Program-made: the position numbers and the translations under genes
Assembly (NCBI GenBank): GCA_949297765.1
Contig: CASFTV010000013.1
Coordinates: forward strand, 1-64,000
Direction: 5' to 3'
Length of the DNA: 64,000 nt
From: an uncultured bacterium
GTDB taxonomy: Bacteria > Verrucomicrobiota > Lentisphaeria > Victivallales > UBA1829
Notes under the pieces: model-generated
Databases searched by the model: none
What the model saw: the letters and a program-made list of their open reading frames with translations, nothing else
What the model was told of the DNA's origin: nothing
Shown: positions 35,252 to 44,795 of the stretch, in pieces
How positions within the stretch are numbered: the first letter of the stretch is position 1
How the letters are laid out: each line of letters begins with the position of its first letter

Positions 35252-35427
35252 TGCCGCACTTCCTTTTACAGCAAAGGACATGCCAACCGGAAAAATTTGT
35301 TTTTTGAATTGAAACGACGATTTTCACTTGCAAAAACGCAAACAGGAAATAGATTATAATCTATAAAAATAAATAGAATTTATAAAAGTAAATAGCACCA
35401 TCATGAAGATTCTGATTTCCCTGCTCG
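35252..35427. repeat. rtc regulatory region, copy B (next to rtcR)
   Basis: The second copy of the ~175-bp repeat described at 33997-34171. Here the repeat runs into the intact rtcR start (ATG 35403). Identity to copy A is about 90 percent, with a 3-bp difference in the run after the sigma-54 site. Confidence 0.9.
35270..35285 (-). promoter_or_regulatory. Orphan sigma-54 promoter in copy B
   Basis: On the minus strand TGGCATG-N4-TTGCT, again a full consensus match with GG-N10-GC. It points away from rtcR into the phage/toxin remnants rather than into rtcA, so when RtcR is active it would produce antisense RNA across the insert unless it stops early. Confidence 0.8.
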
Positions 35428-37001
35428 GGATTACACTGGACAATCACGGACGCGGAGAAGGACGCTGGGGCGTATGGCGTCCTTCCGTTGCGCTGACCAT
35501 GCAGGAGAATCTGCATTTCGACCGTTACTATCTGCTGTATCAGCCGGATTTCAAACATCTCTTCGATACCGTGACTGCGGATATCCGGTCCTGCTCGCCG
35601 GATACGGAGGTCATCGGAGAGGAAATCGCGTTTTCAGATCCCTGGGACTTTGAAGAAGTCTACTTCAAGCTCTACGATTTCAGCCGGAGGAAAAACTTTT
35701 CTGCCGAAGAACACGATTTTTATATTCACATCACGACGGGGACCCATGTGGCGCAGATCTGCCTGTTTCTGCTGAACGAGTCGCACCATCTTCCGGGGAA
35801 ACTCATTCAGACCCGGCCGACAAAGCGGAATTGTGCCCGGGGAGCCTTCACAATCATTGATCTTGACCTGTCGAAATACGATCTTCTGGCACAGCGTTTT
35901 GCGGTGGAACGGCGCAACGATCTGGACTTTCTGAAATCCGGCATCGCCACGCGCAACGCACAGTTCAACGCGCTGATCGAAACCATCGAGCGTGTGGCGA
36001 TCCGTTCCACGGAACCGATCCTGCTGACCGGACCGACCGGCGCGGGGAAATCCCAGCTTGCAAAACGAATCTTTGAACTGAAAAAACTCAACCGCCAGAT
36101 CAAAGGCAGTTTTATCGACGTCAACTGCGCCACCTTGCGCGGCGATCAGGCGATGAGCACGCTCTTCGGCCATAAGAAAGGAGCCTTCACCGGTGCGGTC
36201 GGCGACCGGGCCGGACTGCTCAAAAACGCGGACGGCGGCATCCTGTTTCTGGATGAAATCGGGGAACTCGGCATGGACGAACAGGCCATGCTTCTGCGGG
36301 CCGTCGAGGAAAAGACCTTTCTTCCGCTGGGATCCGACCGGGAGGATTCCAGTTCCTTTCAACTGATCTGCGGCACAAACCGGGATCTGAGGGCGGAGGT
36401 CATCGCCGGGAAATTCCGCGCCGACCTGCTTTCCCGCATCAACCTGTGGAATTTTGAACTCCCCGGACTCGCGGACCGGCGAGAGGACATCGAACCGAAT
36501 CTGGACTATGAGCTGAACCGTTTCACGGAAAAATACGGCAAACGTGTAACATTCAACAAAGAGGCAAGAACTCTTTTTCTGGAATTCGCACGGGATCCAT
36601 CCAATGCCTGGAGCGGAAATTTCCGTGATTTGAACGCCATGGTCGTCCGGATGGCCACCCTCGCCTCCGGAGGACGCATCGACCGGAAAACCGTCGAACA
36701 GGAGATCGCACGGAGTCGGCATATCGCCTCCCCCTCCGCGTCGGATACGGATCTGGCCGCCCTGCTGGGAAGCAGTTATGCGGAACGATTCGATCTCTTC
36801 GAACTGGCACAGCTGAAAAGCGTCGTTGAGGTCTGCCGGAAATCAAAGACTCTCGCAGAGGCCGGGAAAACCCTGTTCGCCGTTTCCAGACGGGAAAAAA
36901 CATCCGCCAACGATTCCGACCGGATCAGCAAATATCTGGCCCGGTTCGGATTGAACTTCCGGGAACTTCACGACTCCGGCGAATCCCGTTCGCGCCGCTG
37001 A
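35403..37001 (+). CDS. rtcR: RtcR, sigma-54-dependent activator of the rtc operon
   Basis: A 532-residue enhancer-binding protein. The N-terminal CARF-type sensor (about 1-180; MKILISLLG start and HDFYIHITTGTHVAQICLFLL) binds an RNA-end ligand. The AAA+ domain (about 185-420) has Walker A GPTGAGKS (about 210), the sigma-54 contact loop GAFTGA (about 260), Walker B ILFLDEIGEL (about 281) and an FRADLLSRINLW arginine-finger region. The C-terminus (about 450-520) holds the RtcR HTH region. The CARF domain normally represses ATPase activity until RNA damage ligands appear. Its target promoter is the sigma-54 site of rtcA-rtcB. Confidence 0.95.
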   Translation: MKILISLLGITLDNHGRGEGRWGVWRPSVALTMQENLHFDRYYLLYQPDFKHLFDTVTADIRSCSPDTEVIGEEIAFSDPWDFEEVYFKLYDFSRRKNFSAEEHDFYIHITTGTHVAQICLFLLNESHHLPGKLIQTRPTKRNCARGAFTIIDLDLSKYDLLAQRFAVERRNDLDFLKSGIATRNAQFNALIETIERVAIRSTEPILLTGPTGAGKSQLAKRIFELKKLNRQIKGSFIDVNCATLRGDQAMSTLFGHKKGAFTGAVGDRAGLLKNADGGILFLDEIGELGMDEQAMLLRAVEEKTFLPLGSDREDSSSFQLICGTNRDLRAEVIAGKFRADLLSRINLWNFELPGLADRREDIEPNLDYELNRFTEKYGKRVTFNKEARTLFLEFARDPSNAWSGNFRDLNAMVVRMATLASGGRIDRKTVEQEIARSRHIASPSASDTDLAALLGSSYAERFDLFELAQLKSVVEVCRKSKTLAEAGKTLFAVSRREKTSANDSDRISKYLARFGLNFRELHDSGESRSRR

Positions 37002-37050
37002 TCCGTTTTTCCGGAATGCCGTGCCCGCGGGGAGCGAAAGGAGCGATCTT

Positions 37051-38907
37051 CTATTTCCGTCCCGCGCCGTGGATTGAAAAATTCACGATTCCGGGCTTCC
37101 GGCGTTCAAGGATTTTCCCATTCGGGAGGAAGATGCGTCCGGGACAGTAAAATGCCGCCATGCCGCGTCCTTCCGTCCGGTCCAGGACCGCATGAATATC
37201 GGGAGAACTTGTACGGAGACGGAGAAAATCGGCTTTTGACCCGTCGTCCGCCACGGGTCGGACCGCATAAAAATAGCTGCCGTTCTCCTTCGGGTGGCGC
37301 CAGACCAGAGTGAAAAGACGGGCCTTGAGCAGAGTGTCCGGAAGATAGGCGATCACATCGCGCCAGCGCCCGGAACGCTCAAAAGGCTCAAGTTCCAGAT
37401 TGCCGCCCTCGGGGAAAAGATACTCCACATTATCGTGAAGAAGGGAGGTCCCGGAGAATTTCCCGGGCCGGACCGGACAACCGCCCCGCAGAAAACAGCT
37501 GTTCACCGTTGTGACCGATCCGGCGGAAATGGAACTCCCCAGGAAGAGGATGTAACGGTCAAAGACAAAAACACTTTTTTTCGCCCGGAATGTTCCGTGA
37601 CGGATCTCCTGCATTGCGGCGGCGATTTTTCCGTCCGTCCATCCGGCGACGAGCGGAGACTCATTGAAATAGGCGGTTTTCTTCCAGGCTCCGGGGCAGA
37701 CCAGTTCTTTCTCCGGGAAGTTTTCCGGAGCGGTGATGCCCGGGAGTTTCCGCCAGTTCCAGAACGGCGGGATATCCCGGTATTCGCCGTTGTCGCGCCG
37801 GATCTGAATCAGACCGTTTCCCATGAGGCGTCCTTTGAGATTTTCATTGGCGACCGTTTCGCTTCCGATCACGCGCGACGAACACATCCGCAGCGAAAAA
37901 TACCAATCCTTCCGCCGCACCACAAGGAAATCGCTGCTGGAGAAATATTTACACCCCTCCCCCGGATCCAGCGGGACCGCCGACTCCGGGACAAGCCGCT
38001 TCAGCGAAGCCGCGATTTCCGAATATGCCTGAAACATACGCCGTTCCGTTTTCGGCCCGATATAGCGGGAACAGGCGCTCAGATCCAGCGCTTTCTTCCA
38101 GATGGTCCAGCGCGGACCGTCGGCAAAATAACGGGCGAGAATTTTAATTTTTTCCCGGGGAAAAGCCAGTTTTGTTCCGGCGAGCATCTCCGCGAAGCGC
38201 AGATTTGTGGTCAGCGCATGACGGCCATAATTTCCGAACTGCAGCTGCGGGCCGTGCTGATGATAGGCGCCGTCGGCCTGAATCCCCTCTTTTCCGGCTT
38301 CTACGACGCAGATGGTGTCCAGCAATTCCGTCCGTCCCTGCATTGCGGACTCCGGATCTCCGAAAAAGATTCCCCGGTTCATGATGACGGAGGCCAGCCA
38401 TTGACGGTTCTGCCCGGCGCTGTTTTCGGTTGAGATCCGGTCAAACCACGGCTTCGCGGCCTCCAGCATCCGCCGGGTTGTGACATCGGGACCGAGCAGG
38501 AAAAAGATCTCCGAAACAACCAGCGGTCGTCCAATATCGCGGTGCCACCAGAGCTTTCCGCCGAAATATTCCTTCCCGCTCCAGAAAATCAGTCCGCGTT
38601 CGATCGCCCGGATCCACTGCGAATCGGGGGAATTCCGCCAGATGCGGGCAAACGCGCGAAGACGGTTTTGATGTTCTCCCGTCAGAATATTTTTTGCGGC
38701 GTAGTCAATATCTGCCCACGACCCGTCTGCTCTTTGCGAGCGGAGCCATTTTTCCGCAGCTTCGCGGGAAACTTTTTCCGGAACAGTCCTTTCCGAAACG
38801 GTCTGCCAGGTCTTTTCCAGGTCCGAAACGGAAAGATCCGCAAACACCGACATTCCTGCTCCGGTCAGAAAAAGAAAAGAAATTCCCATCACTCTCAAAC
38901 TGATCAT
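37051..38907 (-). CDS. Secreted polysaccharide lyase family 8 enzyme
   Basis: A 618-residue exported lyase of the hyaluronate/chondroitin/xanthan lyase family. A signal peptide (about 1-23) is followed by an alpha/alpha toroid (about 40-320) with KLWWHRDIGRPLV, then DGAYHQHGPQLQFGNYGRHALT carrying the catalytic His and Tyr, and MCSSRV plus ETVANENLKG supplying Arg and Glu. PPFWNWRKLPGITA is the family's WDWxxxPGTT-like segment in the beta part. It is shorter than most PL8 enzymes (about 700-1000), with a small C-terminal domain. GGAG is 7 nt before the ATG, and the gene starts only 4 nt after the stop of the frameshifted pseudopilin gene. Confidence 0.88.
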   Translation of the reverse strand: MISLRVMGISFLFLTGAGMSVFADLSVSDLEKTWQTVSERTVPEKVSREAAEKWLRSQRADGSWADIDYAAKNILTGEHQNRLRAFARIWRNSPDSQWIRAIERGLIFWSGKEYFGGKLWWHRDIGRPLVVSEIFFLLGPDVTTRRMLEAAKPWFDRISTENSAGQNRQWLASVIMNRGIFFGDPESAMQGRTELLDTICVVEAGKEGIQADGAYHQHGPQLQFGNYGRHALTTNLRFAEMLAGTKLAFPREKIKILARYFADGPRWTIWKKALDLSACSRYIGPKTERRMFQAYSEIAASLKRLVPESAVPLDPGEGCKYFSSSDFLVVRRKDWYFSLRMCSSRVIGSETVANENLKGRLMGNGLIQIRRDNGEYRDIPPFWNWRKLPGITAPENFPEKELVCPGAWKKTAYFNESPLVAGWTDGKIAAAMQEIRHGTFRAKKSVFVFDRYILFLGSSISAGSVTTVNSCFLRGGCPVRPGKFSGTSLLHDNVEYLFPEGGNLELEPFERSGRWRDVIAYLPDTLLKARLFTLVWRHPKENGSYFYAVRPVADDGSKADFLRLRTSSPDIHAVLDRTEGRGMAAFYCPGRIFLPNGKILERRKPGIVNFSIHGAGRK

Positions 38908-38911
38908 AGAA

Positions 38912-39648
38912 CTACTCCGCAGTTGGTGTAAAATAATAATCGAACCAAGTGACTGAGCCGATCAAATTGTTCGGATTCTGGAGGGAAAGATCTGCCACAT
39001 GTCCGTCGATGAACAGGGAGTTCACCGCATTGTACCGATGGCGTCCCCAAGCGTAAAACGTCTCTATCTCCGGAGAAGGCAGCGCAATCACCCGCGTGGC
39101 GTTCGGAAGCATCGCACAGACGTTGTAGCCGTCAGCGAGCAGGTTCTTGTGGCTCGGTCCCTTGATCTGCTGAATGGTCTTGTACACATAACGTGCGTCA
39201 ATGGTGCCGCCCGGACGGTAGTCGAAATACCCGTTCCGCGAATGTTCCACATAACTTGCGCCTCTGTCGTAAGGACGGTGGAGGGAACGAACAGGCCGCT
39301 CCCGGTCAGAACCCGGTTTTCCTCGCTCAGTGCGGAGGGACACAGCGGCGGCGACCCGCGGTCTCCGCTGTACCGCCGCGTCATGAAATACTGATAGCTG
39401 TAAGACCGCATCAGGCCCGGCCAGTACAGATCCATGTCGCTTGCCATAAGACGCGCCGGAAGGAGCGAACCACCGTTGTCATCGGTGTAAAGCATCGCAA
39501 AATACCCCATCGACTTCAGATTGTTCACGCAGGAAATCTTCTGTGCCATTCCCCGCGCCTTGTTCAGCGCCGGCAGCAGCACCGCCGCAAGAATGGCGAT
39601 GATCGCGATCGTCACAAGCAGTTCAATCAGTGAAAAACAGCGTCTCAT
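38912..39648 (-). pseudogene. H-X9-DG-type pseudopilin with a frameshift
   Basis: Frame 1 from ATG 39648 gives [42 protein letters not shown] and a globular part. The expected C-terminal half is in a different frame: [29 protein letters not shown] to HRYNAVNSLFIDGHV and stop at 38912. The combined span is 737 nt, two bases over a whole number of codons, so one missing base near 39250-39300 explains it. No standard slippery heptamer is evident there. It may be a real loss or a sequencing error. The distal motif has ten rather than nine residues between His and Asp-Gly. Confidence 0.8.
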
Positions 39649-39687
39649 TCTCTTCTCCCTGTCAATTTGAGGATTGGTTTTTCTTAA

Positions 39688-39716
39688 ATTATACTGTGCA
39701 ATCCCGGAAATGACAA
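39688..39716 (-). promoter_or_regulatory. Promoter of the pseudopilin/PL8 operon
   Basis: On the minus strand TTGTCA (39711-39716), 17-nt spacer, TATAAT (39688-39693). Confidence 0.7.
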
Positions 39717-39732
39717 TGGCAGAAATCTTCTT

Positions 39733-39828
39733 ATTTTTATCAAAACACGACTTTTTTGCAGAAAAGACAGAAAAATCCTCTTTTTTTTGAATTCACAAGA
39801 TCTGCTTCCTGGAAAATTTTTATCAAAA
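39733..39828. repeat. 13-bp direct repeat flanking two divergent promoters
   Basis: ATTTTTATCAAAA occurs perfectly at 39733-39745 and 39816-39828, 83 bp apart, close to eight helical turns. One copy lies 16 bp upstream of the pseudopilin -35, the other 15 bp upstream of the AraC -35: a symmetric pair of candidate operators. Confidence 0.5.
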
Positions 39829-39843
39829 AACCTTTTTCCCGGA

Positions 39844-39872
39844 TTGACACATCCTCTGCATCATGATATTGT
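39844..39872 (+). promoter_or_regulatory. Promoter of the AraC-family gene at 39939
   Basis: TTGACA (39844-39849), 17-nt spacer, TATTGT (39867-39872). Confidence 0.7.
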
Positions 39873-39938
39873 ACTTCCGATCCCCGTCCACTTCCGGGTG
39901 CGAACGGGAAAACCGAATGACACCGCGCGGGGAAACCG

Positions 39939-40724
39939 ATGAAAACAACCGATTTTTCCTTTCCAAACACCGTGGAATTTCTGTACGGAGATCTCCGGGA
40001 AAAAAAGGATTACAACCGGACCCGTCCGCATTGCCATGACTGCTGGCAGATCGAAATCAGCCTCGAAGGAACTCTCCGCGTCAAATTGAAGGATACCGTC
40101 GTTCCGCTGGAGGGCGAAGAAGGGATCTTCATTCCGCCGGGAGAAATCCATGACTTCGATTACGGGGAAAGCGAACGCTATGCCACGATCAAATTTCAGC
40201 CGGGGATTCCGGACGGCATCTTCCCGTGTTCAAAAATCGACGATTCTCCGCAAAGCCGATATTTTCTTTCGCTTCTGACGGAACAGCTCCGGGAGAAGAA
40301 TCCTGCCTCGGAGGAGTTGATTTCCTATCTTCTTGCGGATCTTTTCGCCTGTCACTTCCGCGCGCTGGAGGAAGAGGCTCCACGGATTCTGCGGATGATC
40401 GACAAATTCATTGCACTGCGCCACGGCACCATTGTGCGGGTTTCCGACCTGGCGGAATTCACCTCCTACCACAAGGACTATCTCAACCGGATGGTCCGGA
40501 AAGCCTGCGGTATTCCGCTGAAGCAATATCTCGACCGCGAACTGGCCAAACGCGCCCGGCGACTTCTGAACTACTCCTCCCGAAGCATTTCTGAAATCGC
40601 CGTCGAACTCGGATTTCCGTCGGTCTATGCGTTTTCCCGCTTTTTCAGCCGGATGAATCAGCACTGCTCGCCCATGACGTACCGGAAGAGCAGACAGAGC
40701 GGGAAAACTCGTTTTCATCCCTAG
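39939..40724 (+). CDS. AraC-family transcriptional regulator, divergent from pseudopilin/PL8
   Basis: A 261-residue regulator. The cupin sensor has RTRPHCHDCWQIEISLEG (about 28-45) and EGIFIPPGEIHDFDYG (about 63-78), with histidines in the metal/ligand positions of AraC cupins. The C-terminal double HTH (about 155-250) shows FTSYHKDYLNRMVRKACG and IAVELGFPSVYAFSRFFSR. GGGGA lies 7 nt before the ATG. It probably activates the PL8 locus in response to a glycosaminoglycan-type breakdown product. Confidence 0.87.
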   Translation: MKTTDFSFPNTVEFLYGDLREKKDYNRTRPHCHDCWQIEISLEGTLRVKLKDTVVPLEGEEGIFIPPGEIHDFDYGESERYATIKFQPGIPDGIFPCSKIDDSPQSRYFLSLLTEQLREKNPASEELISYLLADLFACHFRALEEEAPRILRMIDKFIALRHGTIVRVSDLAEFTSYHKDYLNRMVRKACGIPLKQYLDRELAKRARRLLNYSSRSISEIAVELGFPSVYAFSRFFSRMNQHCSPMTYRKSRQSGKTRFHP

Positions 40725-40756
40725 AAAATCCGCCAGTTTTTCCCGGAAACGGAAAC

Positions 40757-43700
40757 TTATTCCGCTTTGAGGTCTCCGTATTTTGCGGCGTCCTTTCCGC
40801 CGACGATGCCTCCGCCCCAGCAGAGCGCGGCGATCCGTTCCTTTCCGTTGTTCTCGTTGACCAGAAGAGAGAAACGGAGGGGCTCCCCGGACTTCGGAAG
40901 ATAGGGAAAGAGTTCCGTAAGAGGAAGATCAATCCGGTAAACCGTTTTCTTTTCCGCCGGCTGGACGAAGATCTCGCACCGCCCGGTTTCCACCGGCATG
41001 GAAGCCGGAGTCCAGACCGTCGGACAGTCTCCGACCACCGTCGGCACATGGCCTTTGAACATCAGATTCTTTCCTCCGGGAATTTTTGCCGCGGAAAAGC
41101 CCACGCAGTCGGCATTCAACCCTTTTCCCCGGCCGTCCACCGAAAACTCCAGCGAATCCCCTCTCCAGAGATCACGCCCCTCCAGCACCGGATGATGGAG
41201 TTCGTCCCGCGTTTCCACGATCAGCTGGAAACGGCTGTCCGTGACTGCGGCGGCAAAGCGGGTCGGCTTTGCGAATCCGGCGGGAATTCCACCCCAGTGG
41301 AACACGCTGAAATTGCTGTTCCAGCGGATATTTTCCGGGATCGGCCGCCCCTCTTCCGTCAGGATCGGCTTCCGGCTGTAGACGCCGGCGGTATCATGCC
41401 GGAGTTCCCGGGAACGCGCCTCCTCCTGCAGAACGGAGGGATCATTCTTCCAGCCGGCGGGAATGCGGGGGGCGCGGGCAAAATACACGACATTCGGAGC
41501 GAACGTTCCCTTCGCGCCTGCTTCGACACTCCTCCCCTCCCAGTCGCCGATCCGGCTTCCGGCAACGACCGATTCCAGAACGGGGGACAGACGGACAGGA
41601 GCTTTCCCTTCCTGCCAGAACGCAAGATACGGTCCGTCCGCGGTCCGGAGAAGCACCGTTTTGAATGCTCCGGCCCGGGCCATGGACTGCACCGTCGGAA
41701 TCCCGGTCAGATAGCGGCGGGAAAGATTCGCCAGAATCACCGCGACCAGACGCGGCTGAAGCCGGGGTTTCCCGCGGAAAATTCCGCTGGTATGCGTCAG
41801 CGGATCACCGCCCGCGGCATGAAGGGTCAGAGTCTCCTTTTCCGCCATGTTGACGGGTTCAAAAATGCTGATGCCTTCCACGCCGTTGGAAAGCATGCTG
41901 AAAAGACCCTTCATCATGCCGAGCGCAAGCTCCTCTTCACTGGCTTTCATTGTCGGATAGTCGTAGCGGAGCAGACCCCAGTGCCATTCGCTGTTGAAAA
42001 CGCGGTGTTTCGGGGAGTTGTATTTCCGGTCGATTGCGTGAAACGCGGGAATCGTGCAGTTGAGGCCGTGAATGGAAAGCGTGTCAAACGCCTCTCCCGC
42101 GCCGAGCCGGATAATCTGTTCATAGAAGGTCAGATAGCGGTCGGAATACCCGCTTCCGAGGACATTGGAATCCGGCTGAAAGCGCTTGATCGTCCGGTAT
42201 GCGCTTTTCAGGAGACGCACGAAGTTTTCCGGGGAGTCGTGCCAGAAGCAGGAGACGCCGGGAAGATTCGGTTCGTTCCAGATCTCCCAGTCGGAGACCT
42301 GTTTTCTGTAACGCGAAACGGCCTGTTCGATAAAGTTCTCCCAGTCGCGGAACTCCTTCGGCGCCCAGGCGGAATACCCCCATGTGCAGATCACCCAGCG
42401 GTCGTCCTCCGGATGACTCGACGCCCAGCGCGGTGTGCTGCTCAGTCCGAGCAGAGGTTTCAGTCCGGAACGGGAGCAGAGATCCACATAGTCATCCAGA
42501 AGTTTCCAGTCGAATTTACCTTTTTCCTTTTCCAGAAGACTCCAGGTCGCGCCGAACCGCAGATAGCGTCCGCCGACGGTCCGGGCGATCCGGAAATCGC
42601 GGTCGCCGAAACGCTGAATCTGCCACGGATGGAAAAAGGTCTGATAACCGAACAGACGCGAATGCTGTGCGGGACCGTCCCGGTCGATCACGGCGAAAGA
42701 GAGCGTGGCGTTGTCAAAAAGTCCGATTCTCCCGTCGCTCGCCCGCTCCGCGAACTCCTCGGCCAGAGGAATCGGCCCGGAGGGCGTCTCCGCAAAAAAT
42801 TCGACTTCGTAGTAGCCGGGCTCCTTCGGGGTCCACGACCATCCGGAGCGCTTCATCTCCGCGCCGGGAATCCGGAGTTCCGCAACCGGAGTTCGATCGG
42901 AACGGCGGATTTTCCCGGTCACAGCGGTGCATTCCGGCGGAAGTTCGCCGAGAGCGCGGAATCGGACGGTCTCTCCAAGAGAATACCAGCACAGATCCCG
43001 GTCGCACCGGATCCGGGCGAAAGCGCCGTCGTTTTCCGGGAGAGTCACGGCGGCCTCGCCGAACCAGACCGATCCACGGACCGGTTCCGAGCCGATCCGT
43101 CCCGGCTGGAGAGCGATCCGGAATCCGACCGCCTTTGCCGGAATCCGCGATTCTTCGACCCTGTACTCCGCCGTCAGCCACTTCTCTTTTTCCGAGACCG
43201 GCAGGCGCCAGATGATCTGCGAAAAATCCTCCTTTTCCTTGTTCCGGAACACCAGACGCGCCTGGATCTCATTTCCCGAAAAATCCTTCGAGAGCCGATA
43301 TCGGAACCGCAGCGTCATCGGCCGGAACGGTTTTTTCAGAGCGGTGTCGAAGCTGACCCATCCCCACCATCCGCGGGGGACGGCCGGAATGCGGAGCGAC
43401 TTCCCTTTCGGAATCAGCGACACAGCGGAATCCAGTCCTCCGATCTCTCCTTTCGGAGCATCCGGAGAGCGGAACTCCCACCAGAACGAAGGAATGCGGG
43501 AATGGTACCTATTCCGGATGAGAGCGCCGCGCTGGAAGTCGCTGCGGAAAACCGTCACATCCTTGCGCTTGAGCGGAATTTCAAGTTTGTAATTGCGGAT
43601 TTCGGCATATCCGGTCTGCTTCCAGATCAGAAAATCAAGAAGGATCTTCCGGAATCCCGGCGGAACCGTGAAGGAGCGTTCGATCTTCTGCCACTCTCCG

Positions 43701-44035
43701 GTCAGAGGAGTCGGCATGACGATGTCAACCCGTTTGGTTTTGGCTCCGTCGGCGAAACGGAGCATGGTCTGAAAGCGGACGTTGCCGCGGACCTCGAACG
43801 AAAAACGGCATTCGGAATTTTCCGGGACCTCCGGCGTTCCGGCGATCAGCGCGGCGGCGCCCTCGGCATTGTTGGAGATCAGACGGATGGAACCATCGTC
43901 GTTCCGGGCCATGGAGGCGTTCCCCCAGACCGTTTTCAAATCATTCTGCCCGACCGCCTCCATGACGGCCGCACACAACAGATTTCCGGCGGCCAGGAAC
44001 AGCGCAGCCGCAAGCCAGCGTTTAATTTCTCCCAT
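40757..44035 (-). CDS. Secreted GH39-like glycosidase with C-terminal CBM9-like domain
   Basis: A 1092-residue exported enzyme. Signal peptide (about 1-22); two N-terminal beta-sandwich domains (about 30-340); TIM barrel (about 450-740) with [18 protein letters not shown], acid/base Glu in WEIWNEPNL (about 586) and nucleophile Glu in FNSEWHWG (about 681); a small beta domain; and a C-terminal CBM9-like domain (about 900-1092; [13 protein letters not shown]). It shares this plan with the gene at 47047, and the two are probably paralogues. The ATG has GGGGAG upstream and overlaps the preceding pseudopilin gene by 14 nt. The substrate is unknown; GH39 members act on xylosides or uronic acid glycosides. 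Confidence 0.78.
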   Translation of the reverse strand: MGEIKRWLAAALFLAAGNLLCAAVMEAVGQNDLKTVWGNASMARNDDGSIRLISNNAEGAAALIAGTPEVPENSECRFSFEVRGNVRFQTMLRFADGAKTKRVDIVMPTPLTGEWQKIERSFTVPPGFRKILLDFLIWKQTGYAEIRNYKLEIPLKRKDVTVFRSDFQRGALIRNRYHSRIPSFWWEFRSPDAPKGEIGGLDSAVSLIPKGKSLRIPAVPRGWWGWVSFDTALKKPFRPMTLRFRYRLSKDFSGNEIQARLVFRNKEKEDFSQIIWRLPVSEKEKWLTAEYRVEESRIPAKAVGFRIALQPGRIGSEPVRGSVWFGEAAVTLPENDGAFARIRCDRDLCWYSLGETVRFRALGELPPECTAVTGKIRRSDRTPVAELRIPGAEMKRSGWSWTPKEPGYYEVEFFAETPSGPIPLAEEFAERASDGRIGLFDNATLSFAVIDRDGPAQHSRLFGYQTFFHPWQIQRFGDRDFRIARTVGGRYLRFGATWSLLEKEKGKFDWKLLDDYVDLCSRSGLKPLLGLSSTPRWASSHPEDDRWVICTWGYSAWAPKEFRDWENFIEQAVSRYRKQVSDWEIWNEPNLPGVSCFWHDSPENFVRLLKSAYRTIKRFQPDSNVLGSGYSDRYLTFYEQIIRLGAGEAFDTLSIHGLNCTIPAFHAIDRKYNSPKHRVFNSEWHWGLLRYDYPTMKASEEELALGMMKGLFSMLSNGVEGISIFEPVNMAEKETLTLHAAGGDPLTHTSGIFRGKPRLQPRLVAVILANLSRRYLTGIPTVQSMARAGAFKTVLLRTADGPYLAFWQEGKAPVRLSPVLESVVAGSRIGDWEGRSVEAGAKGTFAPNVVYFARAPRIPAGWKNDPSVLQEEARSRELRHDTAGVYSRKPILTEEGRPIPENIRWNSNFSVFHWGGIPAGFAKPTRFAAAVTDSRFQLIVETRDELHHPVLEGRDLWRGDSLEFSVDGRGKGLNADCVGFSAAKIPGGKNLMFKGHVPTVVGDCPTVWTPASMPVETGRCEIFVQPAEKKTVYRIDLPLTELFPYLPKSGEPLRFSLLVNENNGKERIAALCWGGGIVGGKDAAKYGDLKAE

Positions 44036-44786
44036 AATTGTCTCCCCAGTAAGAACGGCTTCGAATAGTGGAATAGGTTACAGAGCTGTTGTCCAGCATC
44101 AGCGATTTCGGAAGAGGACCGACATTGCCGCCGAGAAACAGCGCATTTGCCCGAAGTCCCGGATGGCGGTAGTCCAGTGTTCCCCATCCCCATCCACTGA
44201 AGGAGGAATCGCTGAAATTCAGCAGGGCGTCATAGGAAGTGCGGTTTTCTTCGGCGGTTTTCAGCGGAAGATAATTGTCCACGATCAGCAGTTTTGTCGT
44301 TGTGTTGACGTAGGAGGATGAACGGGCGATAAAGTTCCGTCCCAGAGGTTTCGTCTCTCCGGAAATACCGGAGATCTGCATCCCCATCCCTCTTCCGTTG
44401 TGGCCGTATCCGAAGCGGGTCGGAACCTCGGGACAGAGCATGACTTTCAGCTGTGTTGTCATTTTGGAGAGTTCAAAATTTTCGCTCTCGTTTTTCCGTT
44501 TGTCTCCGAGATACCGTCCGATCCGCCCGACCCAGGCATAACTGGACAGCGCAAAAATAGATCCCGATGGAGGAATCTGATAGGCGGGCACGGTGAATCC
44601 GTCGTTGTCGTCGGCATAAAACGCGCACGCGGTTCCGATCTGCTTCAGATTCGACAGGCATCCCGCGGACCGCGCCTTTCCCCGCGCCGCATTCAGCGCA
44701 GGAAGCAGCATTCCGGCGAGAATCGCGATGATCGCGATTGTGATGAGCAATTCAATCAGGGTGAATTTCAAAGATTTCACAAACAC
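44022..44786 (-). CDS. H-X9-DG-type pseudopilin with altered distal motif
   Basis: A 254-residue pseudopilin: leader MFVKSLK, then [41 protein letters not shown]. The distal motif is degenerate, [13 protein letters not shown], with ten residues and Gly-Gly instead of Asp-Gly. It sits between the GH99-like gene (9 nt upstream) and the GH39-like gene, which it overlaps by 14 nt, so all three form one operon. The altered motif suggests the Asp is not essential for this member. Confidence 0.88.
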   Translation of the reverse strand: MFVKSLKFTLIELLITIAIIAILAGMLLPALNAARGKARSAGCLSNLKQIGTACAFYADDNDGFTVPAYQIPPSGSIFALSSYAWVGRIGRYLGDKRKNESENFELSKMTTQLKVMLCPEVPTRFGYGHNGRGMGMQISGISGETKPLGRNFIARSSSYVNTTTKLLIVDNYLPLKTAEENRTSYDALLNFSDSSFSGWGWGTLDYRHPGLRANALFLGGNVGPLPKSLMLDNSSVTYSTIRSRSYWGDNYGRN

Positions 44787-44795
44787 CTCCTCTTT

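Noticed and set aside
34379..35281. A 300-codon minus-strand open frame beginning inside the copy B sigma-54 site
   Set aside because: It begins within the -24 element itself, runs antisense through the phage relic, immunity gene and toxin fragment, has no domain signature and low-complexity composition. It is best seen as an accident of an AT/GC-biased insert.
39250..39300. Programmed -1 frameshift in the pseudopilin before PL8
   Set aside because: No X-XXY-YYZ slippery heptamer or obvious downstream pseudoknot is visible; a simple one-base loss is more likely.
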